Shown here: piece after piece, positions 12,300-23,900 of the stretch
Position numbering within the stretch: position 1 is the first letter of the stretch
How the letters are laid out: every line of letters begins with the position of its first letter
DNA from: Casuarina equisetifolia
Taxonomy: Eukaryota; Streptophyta; Magnoliopsida; Fagales; Casuarinaceae
Reading direction: 5' to 3'
Assembly (NCBI GenBank): GCA_028551475.1
Contig: CM052359.1
Location: 9,301,583 to 9,365,582, forward strand
Length of the DNA stretch: 64,000 bases
The notes under the pieces: generated by a model
What the model was told of the DNA's origin: nothing
Databases searched by the model: none
Seen by the model: only the letters and a program-made list of their open reading frames with translations
Position numbers and translations under genes: made by a program

Positions 12300-13262
12300 T
12301 TTTTCTTTTTAGCAAGTAAAAGAATTTATATAAAAGATACTTAAAGGTATACCCCTATAAAGGAGCTTACATAACCTTACATACACTAGGGGGGGGAAGG
12401 TCTTCTCAAGCCTCTAAGCATCTAAATAAGTAGGTTTTCAAATGTTTTGGAGATTTTTTTAAGACAACAAATCTATCTTTTACAAGTTCTTTAATAGCTT
12501 CAAGAGTTGGACATTCAGAACTCATATTATTTTTAGATTTTCTATTATTCTTTCATACTAAATAGCATAAATGAAAGATGTAAATACAAGTTTAACAATA
12601 CAAGCCTTAAATCTTTTTTCCTTTTGTATAATGACAAGGCATCCAATCCTTGATTGTCATGATAGGAGTGACAATGTCACATCAAATATAGTCTCTAGTT
12701 ATGTTGAAACTGTAGTTAAGTATAAACATTCTAAAAATGTATGATCACAAGATTAAGTAAAAGTATTACAAAAGCATCAATTTTTATTTCTTAGATCTCC
12801 AAGAAAGTAAAGTCTATATCCTGTGGCTAGTGAGCTTTGGATTTCTAACTATACTATCATTAAGTGTCAATAAATCATATACTTGAATCATACAACTCCA
12901 TACAAATTACCTTTCTATTGTTAGGGAATGAAAACTTTCCGTGTTAAATTGATTAAGAACTTTCCATCCACTACTACAATCTATATAAGCGTATCTTTTC
13001 TTATGTCACTAAGCCTTGAAATGATATTGATATTACCTATGAGCATAGCCATGAACACCACTTATTAGTAGGCAAATTCCACTTTTGATTACTTACTATC
13101 ACGAAAATCTCAACCTCTCTTGGCATTTTGGAAGAGAGAATGAATTGATTTCAAATATTACCAGCAATAGGTCCTTTAGGTAGCCAATAGTCATCACAAA
13201 AATAGACTAATTTCTAATTGCTACCATCCACTTCATTCAATTTGCAACCTAGGACCTGATAT
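12300..13262 (-). pseudogene. LINE (non-LTR retrotransposon) C-terminal fragment
   Basis: Translating the minus strand with frameshifts gives the tail of a plant LINE ORF2. It contains a segment like WLPKGPIAGNI (13190-13160), a zinc-knuckle-like region (C-X2-C ... DHTFLECLYL near 12720-12690), and the closing block KGKRFKACIVKLVFTSFIYAI-YER near 12620-12560, matching the usual ...IWKERN ending. Many stop codons are present and no reverse transcriptase core is visible. Ends are approximate. Confidence 0.65.
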
Positions 13263-13935
13263 TTGTTAGGCTAGTTTTCCCTAATTCAGGCCTTATGTTA
13301 GGTCTTTTTTAAGGTGGTGTTGTCCTAATTTGAGATTAGAGAGAAAAAGAGAAATGTAGCCTTAAGAGAAAAAATAATAATAATAATAATAATTCACATC
13401 ATTAGAAGCCTTGCATAACAGTTGATCAAATGGTTAATAAAGATCGATTCATGGTCAGATTAAGCTAATTTTTAGTTAGTAGGTTCGGGATTAATTGTTC
13501 TTCATTTTGAATAGTTAGACTATCATATGGAGCTCTCTACACCAGCAAATCTAGATAAAAAATCTGGGTAATTTTTTTTCCAACTTTTCTTCATTAAGTT
13601 GATGTTTTCAACTTGTTCTTCACTATTAATTGTTGATTCTATTATTATTAGTTGATAAACCTTTATCCAATAGATATTGTTGAGAACTTAATTGGATTGT
13701 AAATTTAAAGATTTATTTCGTAAAGATTTAGGTAGACTTTGTGGTCATTCTTATGAGTTTTATCCTTTATGTTGGGGGAGTTTTTACATAAAGATTCTCA
13801 TGTGTTGAATATGTTGATTATGATGTTGAATACTTTACCTATGATTCAAAGTACTTCCATTATTTGTATTTTAGCATTTTAGCATTTTCGCATAAGTTCA
13901 ATTAAAGTGGGAAAATTTAGAGTTTTATCGCAACT
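13263..13935 (+). repeat. Putative 5' LTR of a Ty1-copia element
   Basis: The stretch starts with TGTTAGGC near 13267 and ends with TCGCA near 13932, just before a primer-binding-like sequence (TGGTATCGAGAAC, 13939-13951). A copia gag relic follows. An AAT trinucleotide run lies inside (about 13373-13392). No second LTR was identified, so the left edge is uncertain. Confidence 0.5.
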
Positions 13936-14830
13936 AAGTGGTATCGAGAACTTAGGTTGTGATTTTTTTCTTATTTGATTGAACAATAGAACTGAACACT
14001 AATAAGATGATTAGTTTGAATAAAGGAAATTATCATTTTTAAAAGGATAACATGGAAAATCTTCTTTATGTGAAGCATTTTCACTTGTCGATGTCTAGCA
14101 AAACAAGACCAAAAAATAAGAGTGATGCCAATTAGAATCTTAAGTATAAAGTTGTGTGCAGGTTCATTTGATTATATGTAAATGAAAATGTATTGAAACA
14201 CATCAATAAAGAAACATATGCTAGGACCCTTAGGAGCTTAAGTTATTGTATGTATGTAAGACTGACAACAATAAAATGTTTTAATAAAGCAATTTATAAG
14301 CTTGAAATACAAATATGGACAATCTATATCTAATCACTTGAATGAGTTTCAAGGAGTGATAGATCAACTTCCAACCATAAATATCAAAATTCAAATGAAG
14401 TACAAAGACTTTGGTTACTTTGTACTTCACTAACTTTTAGAAGACATTATGTATGTGATAAAGTAACTATGGTCTCAATGGTATTGTCACTATAGATTTT
14501 ACTAAGAGTGGCATTCTAAATGAAGAAAGGAAAAGAAAGAATTAAGACTTTTTGTCTCATTTTGAAACTCTAGTTGTTAAAATGAGGGAAAAAAAAGTCA
14601 AAATAAAGGTCTAAAAGGCAACAACAAAAGTTGAAGCAAGTCGAGATCATGGATAAAAATGTGGAATGTCATCATTGTGGTAAGATAAGTGGTCATATCA
14701 AGAAAAATTGCCTCTAGCTGCAAAATGGAAAAAAAAAATGCCAAGGAGTGATGGGCTTGACATTGTGATGGGTATTTTGATACCCACAAACCCAAAAAAG
14801 GAAAAACAAGTTTTTAACCCACATTCACAA
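13936..14830 (+). pseudogene. Ty1-copia gag fragment with zinc knuckle
   Basis: After a degenerate methionine-tRNA primer-binding site (13939-13951) the plus strand reads gag-like blocks: YHF..DNMENLLYVKHFHL (near 14030-14090), NENVLKHINKETYARTL (near 14185-14230), LSHFETLVVKMREK, and a nucleocapsid zinc knuckle at 14667-14711 (C-H-H-C-G-K-I-S-G-H-I-K-K-N-C). The knuckle has one extra residue between the second Cys and the His compared with CX2CX4HX4C. Frameshifts and stop codons interrupt the frame. No protease, integrase or RT follows. Confidence 0.75.
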
Positions 14831-14971
14831 CATCAAGCTCAATCTTCATTAATTTCATGCTATAGATTAAAACTACACCTACTTTAATATCAATTGTTAG
14901 ATTGAATGCGCTCCAATGAGCCAAAATCCCAAAATCATGTAGTTAATTTAAAACACAAAACCCATTTAGAC

Positions 14972-15716
14972 AAAATGAAGATAGAACAAATTGCACCCAT
15001 TCTTGACTCCATATTTGGTGATTTCAGGCTTGAATCTTCTCATTTATGCTCTAGCTCGAACATTTGCCTATTGAGAAGCTTAAATTTGCCTAGAAGTTAT
15101 GGCTATGGTGCTAGGCATTCTTCACGGTTGTTCTACTTCACCAAACCGTGTTAAAGACTTTTCATGTAGTTAAATAAAGTATCTTTGCCTAGTTTTCCAA
15201 TTCTACCCTTAATGGACCTTCACCTTAAAACTTAAGCCTAGCATCTCTTAGTCCACCAAAACCTTATAATTTACACTACATACAAATTTCTGGTATATAT
15301 TAAAAGCCAAATGAGGGATCTAGCCACCTCTTTTATGCATTGCTTAAATAGGTTTACTCATCACAAACCTATAAGGCAAACACTTGCCCATTGTAAACAA
15401 AATGTTCATTTAGGAAAAATGAAGATAGAACAAATTGCACCCATTCTTGGCTCCATATTTGGCGATTTTAGGCTTGAATCTTCTCATTTATGCTCTAGCT
15501 TTAACATTGGCTAATGAGAAGCTTGAATTTGCCTAGAAATTATGGCTATGGTGCTAGGCATTCTTCACGGTTGTTCAAACTTCACCAAACCGTGTTAAAG
15601 ACTTTTCATGTAGTAAAATAAGGTATCTTTGCTTGCTTTTCCGATTCAACCCTTAATGGACCTTCACCTTAAAACTTAAGCCTAGCATCTCTTAGTCCAC
15701 TAAAACCTTATAATCT
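14972..15716. repeat. Imperfect 444-bp tandem duplication
   Basis: A unit of about 300 bases at 14972-15272 recurs at 15416-15716 with a period of 444 bases. Shared blocks include AATGAAGATAGAACAAATTG, GCTATGGTGCTAGGCATTCT, CACCAAACCGTGTTAAAGAC and CTTAATGGACCTTCACCTTA. The copies differ by scattered substitutions and small indels, so the event is not recent. The intervening 140 bases do not match well. No coding function was seen. Confidence 0.9.
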
Positions 15717-16159
15717 CCACTTGCGGAGACAGTCGTCACGGCACCTGCGGAGACAGCCGAAAACACGCTGAAAGAAGTAATTCTAGTCCTTGCACCCAAA
15801 AATATCGAACACATCAAACAAGTTTCTGGGCTTGTACTAGAAATACCCAAACATGATCTTAATACTTGAGAAGCTGCGAAAATTGGTGAAATCTTACTGT
15901 TTCCATGCAGTAGCAGTTTGCCATGGGGGAGTGCTTCGACATCTAACTTTACCACCTCCCCTAAGAACGCTAGAAGCTATTTTAAAAATTATACATTTAC
16001 ATTGTTAATGATTTAATTCAATATTCTCTTTATATGTTTAAATATTTCTTCCTAATCAATTGTTTTAGTGGAGAAATTTAAATCCTCTTTTACATGTTAT
16101 TAAAAATCAGCTTCAAGTACAATCCATTATCATATGTTAGAGTTTTGTAGTTTGTCATA
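15717..16159. other. Intergenic, no gene assigned
   Basis: The 15690-15955 stretch is open in two frames and slightly richer in G+C than its surroundings, but neither translation resembles a family I know. The rest is AT-rich and featureless. Confidence 0.35.
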
Positions 16160-17345
16160 TTAACTAATGATTTTTTTTTTGTTTTGGTGAAAAGTCAAAA
16201 ATAAATATCACCGTAAAAATTACAAGATTGTTCAATTACAAAATATCATCATTTAGGGTCAAACATTGCATTTGGCAAATTCCAAAGCTCTTGTAAGAAT
16301 TTATTACAATTTGTAGGTTTAACTCCTCTGATAGATGAAATCTTCCCTCTCACGTTATTCTTAATTTTGGCAATAATGGTTGAGTAGTCTAAACTTTTAT
16401 TCTTAAATCATCTTCTATTTCTTTCTCTCCAAATATAATACAATACGGCCTTAGAAGATATACTAAGTAAGGTTGTTACAAAACTCTTCCTCTTGACCGC
16501 TTTGATCATTCCACATATTTCAACTCGCTAGTGTTCAATTCTTCAAGTTAATCCATTCATGCCTAACAATGCCTTACAGATGTAGTTTGTGAACCAGCAT
16601 TTAAAAAATAAATGTTCTTGTTATTCTTCTCCTTGTTGGCAGAGGTTGCATCGTAAATCCACTGAACTATTCTATTTAGCTACATGATCTGCTATAGATA
16701 ATTTGTCTTTCAAAATAACCCAACAAATAAAATTATACTTTGATACTCCTTCTTTCCATACAAGTATTGCCCATTTAGTATCTTTTCTGTTCTCTCTTAG
16801 TGCTACATAACTTTTGGCAATATTATATTCTGAGTCCATCACTAGTTGTGTGAGTTCATTTCTTACTTGTAAAATATTCCTAAAACTCCAAGCTAGTGAT
16901 TTCATCTCAACTTCTAATACATTCATTCCTTTTAAATTTTCTATTATCATTCATTTAACCCATAGAGAGTTTGAGTTAGGGTGCACAAGAGACCATAAGA
17001 GTTTACCAACTACCACCTTATTCCATGTATGAATGTCTATCAGACCCAGTCCTCTAAAATTTAAGGCCAACAAACTTCTTTCCATACCACTTTCGCTACA
17101 CATCATCTATTAAATTTATCTGTCCAAAAGAAAGTTCTAATCATTTTTTCAATTCATAAAGTGTCTGTTTTGATAGTAGAAAAATTTGTATCCAATATAT
17201 TTGCAATGAGAATAGAACATTTTTTGTTAGCTGTAGTCTTCCCCCATAACTAACATGTTTAGACTCCCAACATTCAATTCTCCTCAATATCTTTTCTATC
17301 ATGATAGTACAATCTAAATTGGAGAGTCTTTTGGTGATCAAAGAA
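16160..17345 (-). pseudogene. LINE reverse transcriptase C-terminal fragment
   Basis: The minus strand encodes the tail of a LINE ORF2. From 17341 the block RIECWESKHVSYGGRLQLTK, then VLFSLQIYWIQIFLL, matches the conserved end of plant LINE reverse transcriptases. Further on (16950-16450) the zf-RVT region is readable: WAILVWKEGVSKYNFICWVI, LSIADHVAK, then CNLCQQGEE-QEHLFFKC. Stop codons and frameshifts interrupt it. A T11 run at about 16171-16181 on the plus strand (A-run on the element strand) may mark the poly(A) end. The polymerase core is missing. Confidence 0.8.
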
Positions 17346-17936
17346 ATTCTCTAAGTATTTTATAGGAAGTTAGCCTTCTTAAATAAGAATATGATCATTA
17401 TTTTATGGTAACTAATGATTGTTTATATCATTGATATCGTTAAAACCTCTTATACAAATGCCTTAGTCTCTTAATAATCAGTTTTTAAATGCAGAAATTG
17501 TTCCTTCTCTAATAGTATGCTTAAAAAAGCAGCAACGAGAACACCTCTAACAAACCAAATGATTTGGGTGACTATGAGACACGAAACACCTAACATTATG
17601 ACATAAAATAAAAAAACATAAGATTGTATCCTACCAAAGCTTTGATGTAAAAGAATAAGGTCGTTATAACAAAGCATACATATAACGTCGAGCGCCAAAG
17701 TGCTTGGGCCCTCAAAACGAAGGCATCCGAGATAACATTAATGGCACCGTTTTTATAAAAGATTATGGATTTTAATGCCGTTCATTGGAACAAGAACAAG
17801 ACCGCCCATCCTTACAAGTCACGTACCTACATACGGCCGGGATTTCAGTTGCAGGAGATAAGGGCCCCATACGGGAGTTGTTTGGATAGATTGACAACGG
17901 TAACGTGTGACGCGAAATCTGTCCCTTGGCATCTCG
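17346..17936 (+). other. LPA1 upstream region
   Basis: About 590 bases between the LINE relic and the LPA1 start codon. It becomes richer in G+C after about 17700, as expected near a promoter and leader. No clear TATA box was found, which is common for plant photosynthesis-housekeeping genes. Confidence 0.4.
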
Positions 17937-20900
17937 ATGGCTGTGGCTCCTGCTCCGGTGCACCGCCAATTCGTCAGCCTCTCAAACTCAACAACGGGAA
18001 CTAGGCCATGGCTTCCGTACACAACAAACATTTTGCGTTCTCAAAAGAGAACTCATTTCTACTTCATTTCTTGCACTTCCTCTTCTTCTTCCACTTCCCA
18101 GTCTCCAGAAGCCAATTTAGAGACGGCAGCGTCTTGTGTCAACCTGGGTCTCGAGCTCTTCTCCAAAGGACGGGTATGAATTTTGTAATTATTGTAAGAC
18201 GGGAAAGTTGAAATTTGGTACTTTTTGGCGCCGGACTGACAAATCCGACTATGTGCAACCTGAGTTATGAGTTTTGGGAGACAAAATCTTTTGGGGAGCG
18301 TCTTGATTGATTATTAAGCCCAAATTGTGTTTGGCATATTTGAAAAGTTTGACTTTGATTTGGAGGGAGAGGGGCTTTTACTCTTTCATGGGAATGATTA
18401 CTTGTAGCTAGAGGGGCTTTTACTCTTTCATGGGAATGATTACTTGTAGCTAGAGATTTATTCTGGAGAGTCGGAACTCTCTGAGAATTATGTCAATCAA
18501 TTTAATTGGGTCAATGCTGATGGATTTCTCAGGTAAAAGATGCTCTGGTACAGTTTGAAACTGCACTCAATTTGGATCCTAACCCCGTGGAGGCTCAAGC
18601 TGCACTTTATAACAAAGCTTGTTGTCATGCCTACCGGTAGAAATTCCATTTTGTTTTCTGGAAGATATGGTTTTGGGGATTTTCCTTCTTCTTTTTTTTT
18701 TCTTTTTTCTTTTTTCTCTTTTCTCTCACTACTTATGTCTTTTCGTTGGACCTTTAGCTTCCTTTGTCTTAGACTATATACAACAGAGTCTGCTAGGTTA
18801 GTGTTTCCTTGAAGTTGCTTGCAAAAACAACCATATAATACAATCAAAATAACCCCAAATTTACAATCCTCTTACAATAAAAGGCCTTGAATCACTCCAT
18901 ATGTTGAAATATAGATATAAGGCAAGAATATTGAACACAACTAATTTTACTTGATACCTACATACTCTTCTTAAAATGTTTTTACCTCTTTTAGGTTAGT
19001 CTTTAAACCAAATTTTGAATTCTTCTGTCAGTAATGCTTTACAGAGCTGATGGATTCTTATTTCCCTTTTCATTCTTCTTTGGAGGAAGAGGGGAAGGAA
19101 GAAAAGCTGCTGATTGTCTACGAACTGCATTAAGGGAATATAACCTTAAATTTGGGACAATTCTTAATGATCCTGACTTGGCCTCCTTTAGGGCGTTGCC
19201 TGAATTCAAAGAACTGCAAGAAGAGGTTTGTCACCAAAATTTGGCTTCTTCATTGTGTTTTGGTTTGGGAATAAAATGTTCTTCAAAAACATTTTCTATT
19301 TTTTTCTTTGCTAGATGCAACTAGAATTTCTATTTAACGGAAAAGATTTCCTAGTCAAGCAAAAAAAAGATGCTTTTTGAAAAGGTCAGAAGCCTCTCTT
19401 TTGAGGCCTTAGTTGTTGCTGACATAGCAAGCCTGAGCCCCATTGTCACAAGCCCTGCCATTGAAGTCCTTGTTGGCCACATCAGTCTAGATGATGTTGT
19501 TGGCTCGGGTGCAATCACCGGTGACCTGACAGTCAAGATAGTCAGCACAAAGTATACCACCTTGACAGTTATATTGTTGTGCATGGAGGTGAGCATCACT
19601 ACAAATAGATGTTTCCAATGATGACAGGGATTATACTGATCTTACATGCTTGTGATCAATACAACAAGCAATGCTGACCCTGCTGGCAATGAGGTAGCGG
19701 CTGAAGGTAGCAAGTGGGCATTGCAGAATCATGACAATTTTGTGGACCAAGCATGATGTCAGAGCAGATGATATTGCTGCTACAGAGGATGATGGGAAAG
19801 TCCATGTGGCTTTTGGCATTCCTTCAGTCAAGTTTCTCAGTGTCAGATTGATGCCTCAGCAGGCCATGATGTCCACGAGGATGACTATAGTTGACAAAGT
19901 CAAGGCCCCGAGAGATTTTGACAGCAGGGTTATTGTTGTTGTGGTCTGCAGAGGTGGTATGGGATGGTACATCACAGGGTACTGACTCTCCACGCTGAGG
20001 AATGACCTTCTGCTCAAAGTGCGAAAGCAGTTGCCACCAAGGAGGCGTTGGAATCATTAACGGCAAGAGGGATCATGAAATGACTGAGAAAGGATTTTTC
20101 TGTCCATAGGTAGTGTGAAAGGTTTGGCATGTAAAGTGAGAAAAGGTCAACGAGTGTGCAGGCAGGTGGTAACCACTCACGAGTCTGTGACAAGAGCTTG
20201 AATTAGTTAGGGAGTTGAAGAGTTGGAGGGAGAGAGAGAGGGCCAAATAGGAAATTGTGAAACTGTCAGGACTGATTTTCAGCAAAACAAGTTCTTTCCA
20301 GCTTATGTTTTAGGTTTCAGGCAAATAACGGAAAAATTAATGTTTCTTTCTAAGGACATTTTCTGTTGAAAAGATTTTCAACGGAAAATGTTTGATACTG
20401 GAAACAGTAGATACTTATGTTTCGTTTCCTTTCCTCTCTTTTTCTATTTATTTTATCTTTTGCGCACAATGAGAGCATGTCAAACCACCATGCTTCTTTT
20501 TACTTCATCACATCTTCAGTTCTTCTTTTCTTCTGTTCAACCCTAGCCCACCACCAACCCCCCCCCCCCCCCCCCAACCCAAAAAATCCCCACACAAAAA
20601 CAAACAATTCCTAACTCCCAGAGTAGGAATTGATAGAATTTCTTTAAAGGATCTTAACTATGATTCAAGGCTTGACTGATTTCTTCTGTGGAACCAATTC
20701 TAAGACAATATATCTCACAAATATTTGTCATTTTCACAGGCTAGGTTGGGTGGAGAAGATATAGGCTACAGTTTCCGAAGAGATCTTAAACTCATAAGTG
20801 AAGTCCAAGCACCATTCCGGGGGGTTAGGAGATTCTTTTATGTGGCACTCTCTGCAGCTGCAGGAATATCATTGGTCTTTACCATACCCAGGCTATTTCA

Positions 20901-23900
20901 AGCAATTAAAGGTGGTGATGATGCACCTGATTTGTGGGAAACCGCTGGAAATGCTGCCGTTAATGTTGGAGGTAAACACTGAGCCTCAACGTAGGAAGAT
21001 GTTGGGGAGTAATTGACACCCATATATTTGGTGAACCTATGATCTTTAGTTTACAATGGTCATTAAGGAAAATATGATTATTTGGAAAATTCTCTATCAC
21101 TTGTTTCGTAAAATGACTAAGCTTTGGAATCAGCATTCTACAGGTATTATTGTTCTGGTAGCACTTTTTTTCTGGGACAACAAGAAAGAGGAAGAACAAC
21201 TTGCCCAGATATCCCGAGATGAAACCCTATCAAGGTTGCCTTTGCGCCTTTCCACTAATCGAGTTGTTGAACTCGTGCAGCTGAGAGACACTGTTAGGCC
21301 TGTTAGTATCAACACTTAATTTTGCTTAAATTATTTATGTCAAACTTTGCATGGTTTATTCTAATCACTTTTCATGCACCAGTGTCGTTAAAAGTATTGC
21401 CCCGTATATTGCTTGCATCTTTCTTTATCTTTTTTTATTGAGCAAGAGAAGAACTTAATGCTAACACCCATTAGACAGTTTCAGTTGTCGTGAAAACTTC
21501 TATCCTTATAAATGTTTGTCAGTATACTTTGCGGTGTTATTTCAACGTGAACTTAAGTTACATTTAAATTAATGCTGCGTCAAGGCAGAGTGATAAAAAT
21601 TTTCTTCCACAGCAGTTTGAAGCGAAATGTTGGAAGCAACCAGAAATTTCTGGCAATAACATGTCTTATACATTCCTTCCCCCTTTCCTATTATTTTCAG
21701 AAATTAACACAACTTATGGAGAGACGGGAGTGGAGCACACACATGAAGGGATTAAAATGTATAAGGAGAGGAACTGTAAAGTTGAAAAACTTTATGGGCT
21801 TTTCTGCTCAAGATTTGATCAGATATACTTAACTAGAGTTTGATTATGTGTTTATCTCATTACATTCTATTGCTCTGTTTTTCAGCATTGAATAGATTCT
21901 AGCTCATGTCACATGTAGCATATTTGTTTCTCCTTGGGAGAGTGCATGAATGCAACTTATATATATCTTTTCCTTTTCTTTTTGCCACCTTTTATTTTGG
22001 CTGAACTTTTAAGGCTTTGATATAGGTTATTTTAGCAGGGGAAAAAGAGACTGTTTCTTTGGCTATGCAGAACGCAGAGAAGTTCCGGACTGAGCTACTC
22101 AGACGAGGTGTTCTATTAGTCCCTGTCATCTGGGGTCAAGGTAAGGAACCACAAATTGAGAAGAAGGGCTTTGGTGTACAGCCAAAGGCAGCGGCTGCTC
22201 TTCCTTCTATTGGGGTAAGATAAGAAAGCTTATGTCTGAAATCGTCCTGCTGACATCATTAAAATCACGCCTCAGTGAGTTCTCATATCATTTAGTGCGT
22301 GTGTAGTAACATTTTTGGGTAATTGATATGAATGTGATCTATTATCCATCATGATGAATCTGCATGCCTTCTGTGGGTCTTTGATTCATTTTTATACTAC
22401 AAAGGCTGTGTCCCAAAAGTGTGATCACCAGTTTGATTGGTAGGGATAGATTGTTTAATTTCTTACAAAAATGAGTTGAACACACATGACCAAAATGTTT
22501 CAAGCTTACTGCTTGGATATAAGGATGTTCTTCCTTTCTTGACTCAATATTCAATGGCACCATGGCAGGAAGATTTTGAGAAACGGACTCAATCCATAAC
22601 TGCAAAATCAAAGTTGAAGACCGAAATTCGATTTAAGGCTGAGGTTGTCTCACCTGCAGAATGGGAAAGGTCACACGCTACTTCATCTTATTTGTATGCT
22701 TTGACAAAGTTATTTTTGCTTTTCTTCTTGTAAGAAAAAGGAATGCTTCTCTATAATTTATATACCCATATTTGACTATTCTTTATGCTCTTTTACTTTT
22801 ATAGATGACACAGCCCGTAATTTTAGGTTTAGTAAGTTAATGATCACGTACTAATCATATAGATTGAGTGTGTTATTGCTAATTTATAGATAGCAATCTT
22901 ATCTATTAGATATGAGGAACCTTTTGTTTATTACTATAGGAATCCTCGTCTATAATTTTTGGAATGATTTCCTGTCAAGAATTAGGATTCATCATTTACG
23001 ACCATTTGAATCTTTATCCACAATTAAGTCCGCAAACTTTAATGTCCCATACGGTTATTATGTAGAAGCAATAAACTACTGGGAATTAGGTGTTAATACA
23101 AATATATAATACGAGAGACTAGAAGTACTGCTGTTCAATTAGTAATTAAGAAATCTTAGAGATCATGAATCATTAGTTTATAGTTATCAGTATCCTAATT
23201 TATTAAGAATTATAAATATTTATTAAAAATCTTTAGAATTTTTGTCCACCAAATATTAGGAGTCTTAGGAAGTCTATAACTGTAATGTCATGTCATGTAG
23301 AATTATTTACATGGAAATGATAAAACTAAGGTTCACTTAGGAAGTTAAATCCCTACAAAGAGATCCAGGAAATTTACTCCTCAAAGAGATCACTGTTTTA
23401 TTTCTTTTATTTTTCAATTTCTTAGTTTCTAATAAATAGAGCCCAAGAATCCTGTAATTATTATTTGAATATCAACTGGCACATGCCCGTTATGCATATT
23501 GTGAAAATAAAAAATGTGTATATGTTGTTTGAACTGAATAAACAATGGCTTACCAACAACAGTATTGGCAATCAGATTCAAGGATTGAAAAGCAAAGCTT
23601 ATGGTGAAGATTAACCAGAAATTAGACCAACTTGGGAAATTTGTTCAAGATTCAGTTGCCAGCTTCTGCTAGGGTTTGTAAAGTCTGTTATTAAGCATGT
23701 CCACAACCCATACACGGGGCCAAAGACCAACCAGAAAGGAATGTTCTTGATGATTGTAATTAGTGCTTTTCTTTACGTGGAGTAAATTCCTTGGTGCCAA
23801 GGAAGAGACCATATTGGAGATGTTGACTTGCTTTCAATCAAGAAGTTTTGTTACCCCTGGTGAGGAACAATCTGTGGATTATGATCACAAGTGCCCAAAT

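Noticed and set aside
18540..18812. Hydrophobic, Phe-rich frames across LPA1 exon 2 and intron 2
   Set aside because: They arise from the pyrimidine-rich intron; the LPA1 exon frame explains the conserved part.
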